From Diplonema papillatum (lineage: Eukaryota > Euglenozoa > Diplonemea > Diplonemida > Diplonemidae): DNA of 64,000 nt. Shown in pieces: positions 21,163 to 31,934 of this stretch. Each line of letters opens with the position of its first letter. Within the stretch, counting starts at the first letter, position 1. The DNA lies in NCBI GenBank assembly GCA_030068145.1, contig JAPJBO010000967.1, positions 18,970 to 82,969 on the forward strand, read 5' to 3'. Below the pieces are notes generated by a model. The model was not told the DNA's origin. It was given only the letters and a program-made list of their open reading frames with translations, and did not search any database. Made by a program: the position numbers and the translations under genes.

Positions 21163-24100
21163 TCATATCTCGTTCTTGGGCGTGCTGGGCGCCTCCGATG
21201 GCGCGTCGTCGTGGTTGGGCTCCTTCTTCTCGTCCTTCGGCGGAGCCTTGGCGGGCTTTCTGCTGAAGAGGTTGAACATCCGCCTCGGCTGCGACTCGGA
21301 CCTGTCGGCAGCATTTGTCGCGGCTGCCGCGGGAGGCGGCGGGGCGTGCGAATGCGCCGGGGACGACGTGGTTTCGGCCAACTCGATGTCGGCGAACGGC
21401 TTGTCTTTGACCCTGCCCGACTGGTGCATCGAGTCTTCGTCGTTGCTTGCGTCGCTGGGTCGGTTCCTGAAGAATGACCCGAACTTCTTCTTGTCGTTGC
21501 TCGCCTTGAGCTCCAGCTGCTTTCGGTCGTACGATTCCGTGGCGTACCACGTCTTGTACTTGGCCAGCTCCACCGTCAGTGTTTCGTTTCGCTTCTTCAA
21601 GGAAATGTTCTCGTTCTCAACTTCCGCCAGCAGCTCAAGCTTCCTGATGTTCTGCAGCTCCAAGTTCTCCGACGCCTTCTCTGTCCGTCGTTTCACGGCC
21701 TGCGGATTTGGGGATTTGTGTATCATGCAAACAGTTTCTAGCGTTTATTGTGGTTTAGAGGTTCGGTGCTTTAGGGTCTCCGAGGCTGTGAGGCGGGTAG
21801 TATGAGGGATTTAGGTATGATTACACACTCTAACTACGGCTAGCCAAGTTTGTAAGTGTTGCGACCGACACCAAGAAGAAATTCGCTTTGAAATTTGTCT
21901 TGGCCCCCCGCGCGCTTTCTGGAAAACCCCTTAGTATAAGTAGTCGAACGGATATCACAAACCCTTGGAGAAGAAGAAGAAGAAAAAGAAAAAGGCCGTC
22001 CCTGGTCCAGGAACGTGACGGTCAACCACAGCTTGCAAAGCTTGAGTCGGAGGCAGCACAGTGTCACAACCCCGTCCGCTTTGCCCTGCGGCTGACCGTC
22101 TCGACGAGCTTGTGTTCAGCGCGAGCGCCAAGCCCCAAGGTGCGCCACGCCTTGATGCTTTAGTTTGGGAAATCGGTAGCCACTTGACCCGTAGGCCCGT
22201 GGCTCTGCAGTACCGCCGAACACGTGAAGCTTGGCTCCCGTGTAGCAGGCTTTCCCTGGTACCAACCCTTTGGAAACAATGCAAGAAAAAAGGGAATGGA
22301 ACCGATGAAGGCACTCCATCGTACAGACTAGGAGGATGTAGACTGGTTGACTGGTAGAACGTGGACTTTTAGTTGGTAGACCACTAGCAGATAGTAGACT
22401 AGTCAGCAGACTAGGAGGATGTAGACTGGTAGACTGGTAGAACGTGGATTCTTAGTTGGTAGACCACTAGTAGATAGTAGACTAGTAGACAAGCAGACTA
22501 CGAGGCTGTAGACTGAGACTCGTAGACTGGTAGACTGGCATGTTGACTCGAAGACTGTGATAAGAGCAGGCATACAGCGAGGCTTTCGAGGTCCATGGAC
22601 TTCTTCCTTTCGAGCGACGTCGAATGGCTGAGCTCGTCCTGCAGCTCGCGGATGTGTTCCGCGTGCCCGCGCTCGGACTGCTCGAGGGTCTTCATCTTCT
22701 GCTTGAGCAGCTCCTTGTCGACGACAAGGGTTTCGACGGTCCGCTGCTGGTCGAGGTACTGCTGCTTGAGGTCTTGGTACCCGGCCTTGAACTTGTCGCA
22801 CCGGGCCAGGACCTTCGCGTTTTCTTTCCTCAGAGACGCGACTTCGTCCTGCGAGTCTTCGAGCTCCTCCTTCTGCGAGTCGAAGTCCGCCGAGAGTTGC
22901 TTGATTTCGTCCTTTTTCCGCTGGACTTCGGCCTTCCGCCCGTCGATTTCCTTCGTCTTCCGGACCACCTCTTCGTTCGCCTCGCTCAGCTCGGCCGCCA
23001 GAGCGTCGTACTTCCTCCTCATTTCTTCCAACTCGCCTTCCGCCCTCGTTCCGTCTTCCCCGACGCCTTGCAGCTTCGCCGCGTGGTCGGCTCGCTCTGC
23101 GGCCATTTCCGCCGTCAGGCGTTCGACGCCTTCTTCCAGCGACTTCGCTTCGGCGGTTTTCGCTTCCAAGTCCGCTTCTTTGCGCCGCAGTTCTTCCCTC
23201 AGGGCCTGCAGGGTCTGCTCTTTTTCCGCGAGTTCGGCCCTCTGCGTGTCGCCCTCGGTTTCGGCCTGTTTCCGGTTGTCAACCGCCTCTGCGAGTTGAC
23301 AGCTGATGGCGGCAAGTTCTGCTTGAAGCTTCGAACAGGCTTCTTCGCTGGTTGCAAGTTTCTGCTTCAACGCACCGACGTCGTTTGATTGTTCCGTATG
23401 GCTCGCCTCGGCCTCCTGCAGCTTTGTCGATAGCTGCTCAATGTCCACTTCGCGCATCTTGACTTCTTCTTGAAGCTTCGAACAGACTTCCTCGCTGGTC
23501 GCAAGCTTCTGTTTCAACGTATCGACGTCGTTTGATTGTTCCGTATGGCTCGCCTCGGCAGCCTGCAGCTTTGTCGATAGCTGCTCAATGTCCACTTCGC
23601 ACTTCTTGACTTCTTCTTGAAGCTTCGAACAGGCTTCCTCGCTAGTTGCAAGCTTCTGTTTCAACGTATCGACGTCGGTAGATTGTTGGGCGTAGCTCGC
23701 CTCAGCTTCTTGCAGCTTTGTTGATAGTTGCTCGAGATCTGCTTCGTGCTTCTTGACTTCGTCATTCTTTGACACTACTTCGGCCTCTGATGCTTCTAAC
23801 GCGGCTTTGCTTTGGCTGATCTCTTCCCGCAGTCGAGACACGGTTCCTTCGCTGGCAATAAGTTTCTCCCCAAGCTCGCTGACGTCACCCGACCTTGCCG
23901 CGCTGGCGACTTCTGCTTCCTGAAGCTTGGCTGCGGTTTGGTTGAGCTCGTCTCGAAGCTGGCTCAGCTCTCCCTTGCTTTCTTCGAGGCTCGTTGTCAG
24001 AGCAGTGGCCTCGTTTGATTTCGCTGCAATCTCGTCTTCTGCCTCACGAAGCCTGGTGGCCTTCGCATCCAGCTCCTCCTTCACTTTCTGCAGATCGTCT

Positions 24101-27100
24101 CGAAGCTGGGCCGCTTCTCCCTTGGTTTCTTCGAGACTCGTTGTCAGAGCAGTGGCCTCGTCTGATTTCACTGCAATCTCGCTCTCAGCTTCTTGAACTC
24201 TGGTAATCTTCTCTTTCAGCTCCTCTTTCGCATGCTCGACTTCTTCCAAAAGATGTGCAACTGAGGCTTCGCTTGTGTTCAGCTTCTCTCCGAGTCCCGC
24301 GACTTCTTCCAAAGTCGTTTTGCTGCGGCTTTCCGCTTCCGAGAGGCCAGTTGTTGTGCGCTCGAGTTCTTCTTTGGTGTCGTCGAGTTCTTGCTGTAGC
24401 CGGGATGTCTCGGTTTCCTGGTGCTCCAGCTTTTCCTGCAGTGTGGCAACCTGGGTTGTGCCATCTGCCTGAGCGGCTTCCAATTTGCCAGACAATTTTT
24501 CGACTTCTTCCAAGGTTGCTTTGTTGCGGCTTTCCGCTTCCGAGAGTTCAGCTGCTTTGCGTTCGAGTTCTGCTTTGGAGTCGTCAAGTTCTTGCTGCAG
24601 CCGGGATGTCTCCGTTTCCTGGTGCTCCAGCTTTTCCTGCAAGGTGGCAACTTGGGTGGTGCCATCTGCCTGAGCGGCTTCCAGTTTGCCGGACAATATT
24701 TCGATTTCTTCTGAGGCTGCTTTGCTGCGGCTTTCCGCTTCCGACAAATCGGCTGTTGTGCGTTCGAGTGCTGACTTGGAGTCATCGAGTGCTTGCTGCA
24801 GTCGGGATATCTCGGTTTCCTGTTGCCCCAACTTTTCTTGCAAGGCAGCAACCTGGGTTGTGCCATCTGCCTGAGCGGCTTCGAGTTTGCCAGACAATCG
24901 TTCGACTTCTTCCGAGGTTGCTTTGTTCCGACTTTCCGCTTCCGAGAGTTCGGCTGCTTTGCGTTCGAGTTCTGCTTTGGAGTCATCGAGTTCTTGTTGC
25001 AGTCGGGAAGTCTCCGTTTCCTGGTGCTCCAGCTTTTCCTGCAAGGCGGCAACTTGGGTTGTGCCATCTGCCTGAGCAGCTTCCAGCTTGCCAGACAATC
25101 TTTCGACTTCTTCTGAGGTTGCTTTGCTGCGGCTTTCCGCTTCCGACAAATCGGCTGCCGTGCGCTCGAGTTCTGCTTTGGTATCGTCTAGTTCTTGCTG
25201 TAGTCGGGATGTCTCGGTTTCCTGCTGCCCCAACTTTTCTTGCAAGGCAGCAACCTGGGTTGTGCCATCTGCCTGAGCAGCTTCGAGTTGGCCAGACAAT
25301 CGTTCGACTTCTTCCGAGGTTGCTTTGTTACGGCTTTCCGCTTCCGAAAGTTCGGCTGCTGTGCGCTCGAGTTCTGCCTGAGCAGCTTCTAGTTTGCCAG
25401 ACAAACTTTCAACTTCTTCCGAGGTTGCTTTGTTGCAACTTTCCGCTTCCGAGAGTTCGGCTGCTTTGCGTTCAAGTTCTGATTTGGAGGCATCGAGTTC
25501 TTGTTGCAGCCGGGATGTCTCCGTTTCCTGCTGCTCCAGCTTTTTCTGCAGGGTGGCAACTTGGGTGGTGCCATCTGCCTGAGCAGCTTCCAGTTTTCCC
25601 GACAGAATTTCGACTTCTTTCGAGGTTGCTTTGCTGCGACCTTCAGCTTCCGACAAATCGCCTGCCGTGCGCTCGAGTTCTGCTTTGGATTCGTCGATTT
25701 CTTGCTGTAGCCGGGATGCCTCCGTTTCCTGCTGCCCCAACTTTTCTTGCAAGGCAGCAATCTGGGTTGTGCCATCTGCCTGAGCGGCTTCTAGTTTGCC
25801 AGACAATCGTTCAACTTCTTCCGAGGTTGCTTTGTTGCGACTTTCCGCTTCCGAAAGTTCAGCTGCTTTGCGTTCGAGTTCTGTTTTGGTGTCTTCGAGT
25901 TCTTGTTGCAGCCGAGATGTCTCCGTTTCCTGCTGTTCCAACTTTTCTTGCAAGGCGGCAACCTGGGTTGTGCCATCTGCCTGAGCGGCTTCTAGTTTGC
26001 CAGACAGTTTTTCGATTTCTTCTGAGGTTGCTTTGCTGCGGCTTTCCGCTTCCGACAGTTTGGCAGCTGTTCGCTCGAGTTCTGCTTTGGTGTCGTCGGA
26101 TTCTTGCTGTAGTCGGGATGTCTCTGTTTCCTGATGCTCCAGCTTTTTTCGCAGGGTGGCAACCTGGGTTGTGCCATCTGCCTGAGCGGCTTCGAGTTGG
26201 CCAGACAATCTTTCGACTTCTTCCGATGTTGCTTTGTTACGGCTTTCCGCTTCCGAGAGTTCGGCTGCTTTGCGTTCGAATTCTGTTTTGGAGTCGTCGA
26301 GTTCTTGTTGCAGCCGAGATGTTTCTGTTTCCTGCTGTTCCAGCTTTGCTTGCAAGGCGGCAACCTGGGTTGTGCCATCTGCCTGAGCGGCTTCCAGTTT
26401 GCCAGACAATCGTTCGACTTCTTCTGAGGTTGCTTTGCTGCGGCTTTCCGTTTCCGAGAGTTCGGCTGCTGTGTGCTCGAGTTCGGCCTGAGCAGCTTCT
26501 AGTTTGCCAGACAATCTCTCAACTTCTTCCGAGGTTGCTTTGCTGCGGCTTTCAGCTTCCGAGAGTTCGGCTGCTGTGCGTTCGAGTTCTGCTTTGGAGT
26601 CGTCGAGTTCTTGCTGTAGTCGGGATGTCTCCGTTTTCTGGTGTTCGAGCTTTTCCTGCAGGGTGGTAACTTGGGTTGTGCCATCTGCCTGAGCAGCTTC
26701 TAGCTTGCCAGACAATCTTTCAACTTCTTCCGAAATAGCTTTGCTGCGGCTTTCCGTTTCCGAGAGTTCGGCTGCTGTGCGCTCGAGTTGTGCTTTGGTA
26801 TCGTCTAGTTCTTGCTGTAGTCGGGATGTCTCGGTTTCCTGCTGCCCCAACCTTTCTTGCAAGGCAGCAACCTGGGTTGTGCCATCTGCCTGAGCGGCTT
26901 CTAGTTTGCCAGACAATCGTTCGACTTCTTCTGAGGTTGCTTTGTTGCGGCTTTCCGCTTCCAACAAATCGGTTGTAGTGCGCTCGAGTTCTGCTTTGGT
27001 GCCGTCGAGTTCTTGCTGTAGTCGGGATGTCTCGGTTTCCTGACGTTCCAGCTTTTCTTGCAGGGTGGCAACCTGGGTCGTGCCATCTGCCTGTGCGGCT

Positions 27101-30100
27101 TCTAGTTTGCTTGACAGCCTTCCGGCTTCTTCTGTTGCTGAGGCGAGCTTCGCCTGCAGCACATCGACTTCGCCCGACTTGGCCTCACTGATCGCGTGCG
27201 CTTCTTCAATTTCTAGCGCCTTTTTCTCGAGCTGCTCCTTTTGCTGAGATGCGGCGGATTCACTCTGTTCCAATTGCTCTTGCAATGCAGAGACCTCGTC
27301 CGCGTTGGCCGTACATTCGACCTCTGCCTTTTGCCGTGCAGATGTCACTTCGTCGAGCTCGGCCTGCAGATCGGAGAAGTCGTTCTTCAGCAGCGCCACG
27401 GCGCTTTCGCTTTGCAGAAGCTGTTGCCGAAGCTCCGATGCGGTGGATTCACTGTCGTTGAGCTTTTCATTGAGGTCGGCAACAGTGTTGGACTTGGCAT
27501 TCCCGTCGGACTCAGCATCCTGCAGCTTGGTTTTGAGGGTCTCGAGCTCTGCCTGCAGCTGTGTTGTTGTGTCGTTGCTGGACTGCAGCGTCGAGTCACG
27601 TTCTGCCACCTCTGCTTTAACCTTGTCCAGCTCTTCCTGCAATTGCGTTGCTGTGTCACTGCTGGACTGCAGCTTGGAGTCACGGTCTGCCATCTCAGCT
27701 TTGACCTTGTCCAGCTCTTCCTGCAGCTGCGCTGCTGTGTCGTTGCTGGACTGCAGCTTCGAGTCACGTTCTGTCACCTCTGCTTTGACCTTGTACAGCT
27801 CTTCCTGCAGTTGCGTTGCTGTGGCAGATGCTTCGGTGAGGGCAGCCTTCACCGTGTCGACTTCAGCTTGAAGCTCAACAAGATCGCTTTGACTCTGTTC
27901 AAGCTTGCCAGCCAGGTCCGCCTTCTCTGCCTGCAGCTTCTCAGACGCTTCGGTGACGGCGGTTGCCGAGACTTCGCTCTGCGCCAGCTTCTCTTGGAGG
28001 TTCGCATTTTGTGCATCAACCTCGTCGATCCGTGCTGACTTTTCTTCGAGGCTCGCCCGCAGGGCCTCATGCTCCTGCTGAAGCTGCGCGAGGGCAGATT
28101 CGCTGCCGGCGAGCTTGGCTTGGAGGTCGGAAGAGTCGGCCTGTGAAGCCTTGAGCTGTGCCTCGTGCTCCTGCTGAAGCTGCGCGAGGGCAGATTCGCT
28201 GCCGGCGAGCTTGGCTTGGAGGTCGGAAGAGTCGGCCTGTGAAGCCTTGAGCTGTGCCTCGTGCTCCTGCTGAAGCTGCGCGAGGGCAGATTCGCTGCCG
28301 GCGAGCTTGGCTTGGAGGTCGGAAGAGTCGGCCTGTGAAGCCTTGAGCTGTGCCTCGTGCTCCTGCTGAAGCTGCGCGAGGGCAGATTCGCTGCCGGCGA
28401 GCTTGGCTTGGAGGTCGGAAGAGTCGGCCTGTGAAGCCTTGAGCCGTGCCTCGTGCGCTTCGAGTTCCCCGCGAAGCGAGGCTGCGGCGGCTTCCGATTG
28501 AGCGGCGCTGGCTTTGTACCGGGCTTCGAACTCGGCTGCGGACGATCCCGCGTCTTGCTCGAGTTTGCCGAGGGCGGCGAGGGCCTGTTGCAGCTCTTCG
28601 TCTTTGGACGCCACCTCCCGGGTCTTGCCTTCGACGGCTTCCTGCAGCTCGGCTATTTTCTCGACGTCGTCCATCACCTTCGACTGGAGGCGGAGCACTT
28701 TTTCCTTGGCCCGGTCCAGGTCCTCTTCGTAGCGCTCGATGGCCTCGTCCAGCTGCCGGCCCAGGCCGGAGACGCACTGCACATAAAGCTGCGCCGTGCC
28801 CGCGGCCAGAGCTTCGTGGCCCGAGCTTTCGGTCGCCACGCGCGCGCAGGCCTCGTCGCCCCGCAAGGCGCCCAGCTCGAGGGTGGCCACACGCCGCTCT
28901 GCGACCGCAAGGTGGCCGCTGTCCTCGCTGAGCTGCTGCATGAGGTCGCTCATCTCTTCCTCCTTCTCCGCGACGAGGCTTTTCTCCTGCTGCTTTAGTT
29001 TGCGCTGCACGTCGCCACGCTCTTCGGCTGTGCATTTGGTTTGTAGCTCTCGACAAAGCGCGCAGCAAGAATTGGTATGGCGATTTAGTTTGCTTGCGCA
29101 CTAGCGGAACTCACCTGCTTCGGTAAAATTCGTGTACCACGCTGCCAACTACTAATTAATCGTGTCAACAATGCATTGTGAACATCAAGGTTAGTGAGTG
29201 CATGAAAGTTGGTACGTTTACTGGTGGCAAGTGTGCAAGTGCTAAACGAGAGAGACGAGCTTCTTCCTGCTCGGACACTGGAGTATAGTAGACTTCCTCG
29301 TGGCGTTTGCGGCATACAAACTTAAAGACAAGACCTTATTTGCGTTTCCGGTGTGGCCCTGAGAGGTCAGTAATTAGTGGTCATCCAACGAGCGGATTTC
29401 TAATTACAGGAGATTATTCTGATTATTTCTTTCGCGATTTTGGGGCAGTGCGTTGGCTTGGTCTCCGGCCCATTTTCCAAATTTGGACCGCTTACGGGTT
29501 TTTGCGTCCCTCACTCAGGAATGGGCTCAACACAGCGCGACGCGACGTATCTTCACGACAATACGACAATGCTGGGCCCTGAGTGCCTTGGATTGCACTG
29601 TGGCCACCTCTGCCGGGGGCCTGGGTGGTGGGTGCAAGTGCCATTTTTGTTCTTCTTTATCCCCGCCGGCTTTTCCAAATTTGGACAGACAGTCCAAATG
29701 TGGATAAAGAAGCTCATCCCCTGTTTTGGGGAATCCGCTCATTATAGTAGTCTTCTACGACTAGAGAAGACGACAACAAAAGGGTCCCACACCGAGCTTG
29801 TTCTGTGCCTGCAGCAGCTCGTCACGGACCTGGTCGAGGACACTTTTCAGCTCCGATTCGCGGACGCTGAACTCCTCGGCCGCACGCTCGCGCGCCTCGT
29901 GGCCGGCCTTCGCAAGCTCGGCGGCGTGCTTTTTTTCGGTCATCTCCAGGGTCCGGACGGCGAAGTCCCTGTCCTCCCTCGCTGACCGCAGCTCGGAGTC
30001 CAGCTTGCCGCAGTCCGCCCTCGCGGCGTCGAGCGACGCGACTGTGTCCATGAGCTTCGACTCCTCCCGGTAGAACTCCCGCGCCGCGAGCTCGGTCTCC

Positions 30101-30606
30101 CGGATCCGGGCCATCGCTTCGTCGTGGCTCTTCTGCAGGGCAGCCTTCGATTCGAAGACCGCCTTGTGCTGCTCTCGAGCCAAGGCGAGCTCAGACGCCA
30201 GGCAGTCCCTCTCCTTGACGACTTCCTCAAGGCGGTATTCGAGGGTGCTTTTCGTGCGCTGGAGGTTCGTTGTCCTTGCCGACAGAGCGGCGTATTGCCG
30301 TTCGACTTCCTTCAGCTTGCAAACGTCGACCAGCGTGCTCGATTCCAGCCCGTTGGACTGCGACTCGCGGATGGACGCGAGCTCCGCGTCCACGGCCTCC
30401 TTCTCCTCCTTCAGCGCCGCCAGCTCGCCCGCCAGCTGCTGGCCCATGGTCGCGGCCTGCACCAGGTGCTCGCTGCGCGACTCGCACAGGTGCACGACCG
30501 AGCGCAAGTGCGGCACGAGCTCATTTCCGGAGCCCCGCGCCTCGTGCTCGTCGAGGATGACGTACGTCTTGTCGATGAGCTCGTCCGGGTCGCCGGACGA
30601 ACTCAT
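21163..30606 (-). CDS. Giant coiled-coil protein, three exons, about 2607 residues
   Basis: Exons: 30606-29793, 29048-22576, 21699-21163. The ATG opens MSSSGDPDELIDKTYVILD. Donor 1 is CTCG|GTGTGG and acceptor 1 is GTCGAG|AGCTAC; donor 2 is CTCGCT|GTATGC and acceptor 2 is CCGCAG|GCCGTG. The sum is 7824 nt, exactly 2608 codons, with heptad-like sequence running through both joins. The whole protein is Leu/Glu/Lys/Gln-rich coiled coil with no motor or membrane segment. Near the N-terminus there are four almost identical 32-residue units (KASQADSSDLQAKLAGSES; 28080-28450). There follow three or four 28-residue units (KLQSSNDTATQLQEELDKVK), about fourteen 67-residue units of 201 bp (SEEVERLSGKLEAAQADGTT; about 24300-27120) and three 49-residue units near 23400-23700. 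The C-terminus is Ala/Pro-rich then basic (QPRRMFNLFSRKPAK). A structural or tethering role (cytoskeletal, basal-body or Golgi-like) is the usual fate of such proteins, but the family is not identifiable. Confidence 0.85.
21737..21910. repeat. Dispersed repeat T, single unit in intron 2
   Basis: It starts agcgtttattgtggtttaga and continues to the ttgcgaccgacaccaagaag block. It lies inside the 876-nt intron 2 (22575-21700) of the giant coiled-coil gene. Confidence 0.75.
21955..22270. repeat. Dispersed repeat R, copy 2, in intron 2
   Basis: Opposite orientation to the copy at 1-235, and close to the copy at 38735-39050. It begins with an A-rich stretch (gaagaagaagaagaaaaaga). An A-rich end next to a conserved body is what a short retroposed element would leave; this is inference. 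Confidence 0.75.
22325..22560. repeat. Minisatellite of gtagactggt-type units in intron 2
   Basis: Short units such as gtagactggtagaacgtgga and gtagaccactagcagatagt are repeated with variation, twice as an approximately 80-bp higher-order unit. They abut the 3' end of exon 2, and translation past the donor runs into them. Confidence 0.7.
29075..29200. repeat. Dispersed repeat U, copy 2, in intron 1
   Basis: Homologous to 2480-2610, upstream of the EF-hand gene. It lies in the 744-nt intron 1 (29792-29049) of the giant gene, close to the acceptor. Confidence 0.6.
29440..29710. repeat. Dispersed repeat S, copy 3, in intron 1
   Basis: Same orientation as the copy at 245-770, ending in the ccaaatttggacagacagtc hairpin. 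It makes up much of intron 1. Confidence 0.75.
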
Positions 30607-31027
30607 CTTGTTGGTTTACTTTACAGATACACGGGGAGGAGACGGGGGGGAGGGAGGGGGAGAGTGATTCTACTGCATGCCGGGTGGTGTTGCGAAGCGA
30701 TCGTCGGCTCTGGCATGCCCTTCTACTCTTTTCTAGAGTTAAGGCTTTTTGCGATAAGCAGGAGCTGCTTGAAAGGAACCACGTGTTGCAGCTGAAAAGG
30801 GACGTTGGCGGCGGTTTGACCTGACTGTGTACAGGCCAAATCGCACAAGCAATTCTCGTTTCAGCTGATTCCAGCAGTCTGGATGGAAACAGGAGGCAGC
30901 GAGCTCGGCTGTGGGGGTGCTTTCCGAAGCAGCGTGGCATGTTCCTGCTAGGCTTGCTCACAGGTGTATATTCTTGTGCCAGCTCCTTCTGACGGTAGCG
31001 GCAAGCCTTCTCTTCTAGTGCCGGTGT

Positions 31028-31270
31028 CTAGCCTGCTGGAGTGAGTTCCGCGTCCACGGCCTCCTTCTCCTCCTTCAGCGCCGCCAGCTCACCCGCCAGC
31101 TGCTGGCCCATGGTCGCGGCCTGCACCAGGTGCTCGCTGCGCGACTCGCACAGGTGCACGACCGAGCGCAAGTGCGGCACGAGCTCATTTCCGGAGCCCC
31201 GCGCCTCGTGCTCGTCGAGGATGACGTACGTCTTGTCGATGAGCTCGTCCGGGTCGCCGGACGAACTCAT
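31028..31270 (-). pseudogene. Truncated first-exon copy 2 of the giant coiled-coil gene
   Basis: Open frame of 80 codons identical to the intact N-terminus up to KEEKEAVDAEL, then TPAG and stop. It could be translated as a short peptide, or act as an upstream alternative promoter/exon. Confidence 0.7.
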
Positions 31271-31691
31271 CTTGTTGGTTTACTTTACAGATACACGGGG
31301 AGGAGACGGGGGGGAGGGAGGGGGAGAGTGATTCTACTGCATGCCGGGTGGTGTTGCGAAGCGATCGTCGGCTCTGGCATGCCCTTCTACTCTTTTCTAG
31401 AGTTAAGGCTTTTTGCGATAAGCAGGAGCTGCTTGAAAGGAACCACGTGTTGCAGCTGAAAAGGGACGTTGGCGGCGGTTTGACCTGACTGTGTACAGGC
31501 CAAATCGCACAAGCAATTCTCGTTTCAGCTGATTCCAGCAGTCTGGATGGAAACAGGAGGCAGCGAGCTCGGCTGTGGGGGTGCTTTCCGAAGCAGCGTG
31601 GCATGTTCCTGCTAGGCTTGCTCACAGGTGTATATTCTTGTGCCAGCTCCTTCTGACGGTAGCGGCAAGCCTTCTCTTCTAGTGCCGGTGT

Positions 31692-31934
31692 CTAGCCTGC
31701 TGGAGTGAGTTCCGCGTCCACGGCCTCCTTCTCCTCCTTCAGCGCCGCCAGCTCACCCGCCAGCTGCTGGCCCATGGTCGCGGCCTGCACCAGGTGCTCG
31801 CTGCGCGACTCGCACAGGTGCACGACCGAGCGCAAGTGCGGCACGAGCTCATTTCCGGAGCCCCGCGCCTCGTGCTCGTCGAGGATGACGTACGTCTTGT
31901 CGATGAGCTCGTCCGGGTCGCCGGACGAACTCAT
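31692..31934 (-). pseudogene. Truncated first-exon copy 3 of the giant coiled-coil gene
   Basis: Same 80 codons as copy 2, with no difference visible in the reading frame. Near-identity points to recent duplication or ongoing sequence conversion. Confidence 0.7.

Noticed and set aside
24255..26669. 804-codon plus-strand frame opposite the giant coiled-coil gene
   Set aside because: It is the antisense shadow of the 201-bp repeat units (FPLPRVRLLCVRVL cycles in step with them). The minus frame has the protein-like composition and the splice support.
22498..29010. Giant coiled-coil frame as a single-exon gene starting at GTG 29010
   Set aside because: The in-frame sequence continues upstream to a clean acceptor that joins the ATG-bearing exon at 30606, and the 3' codons after 22576 are intronic minisatellite.
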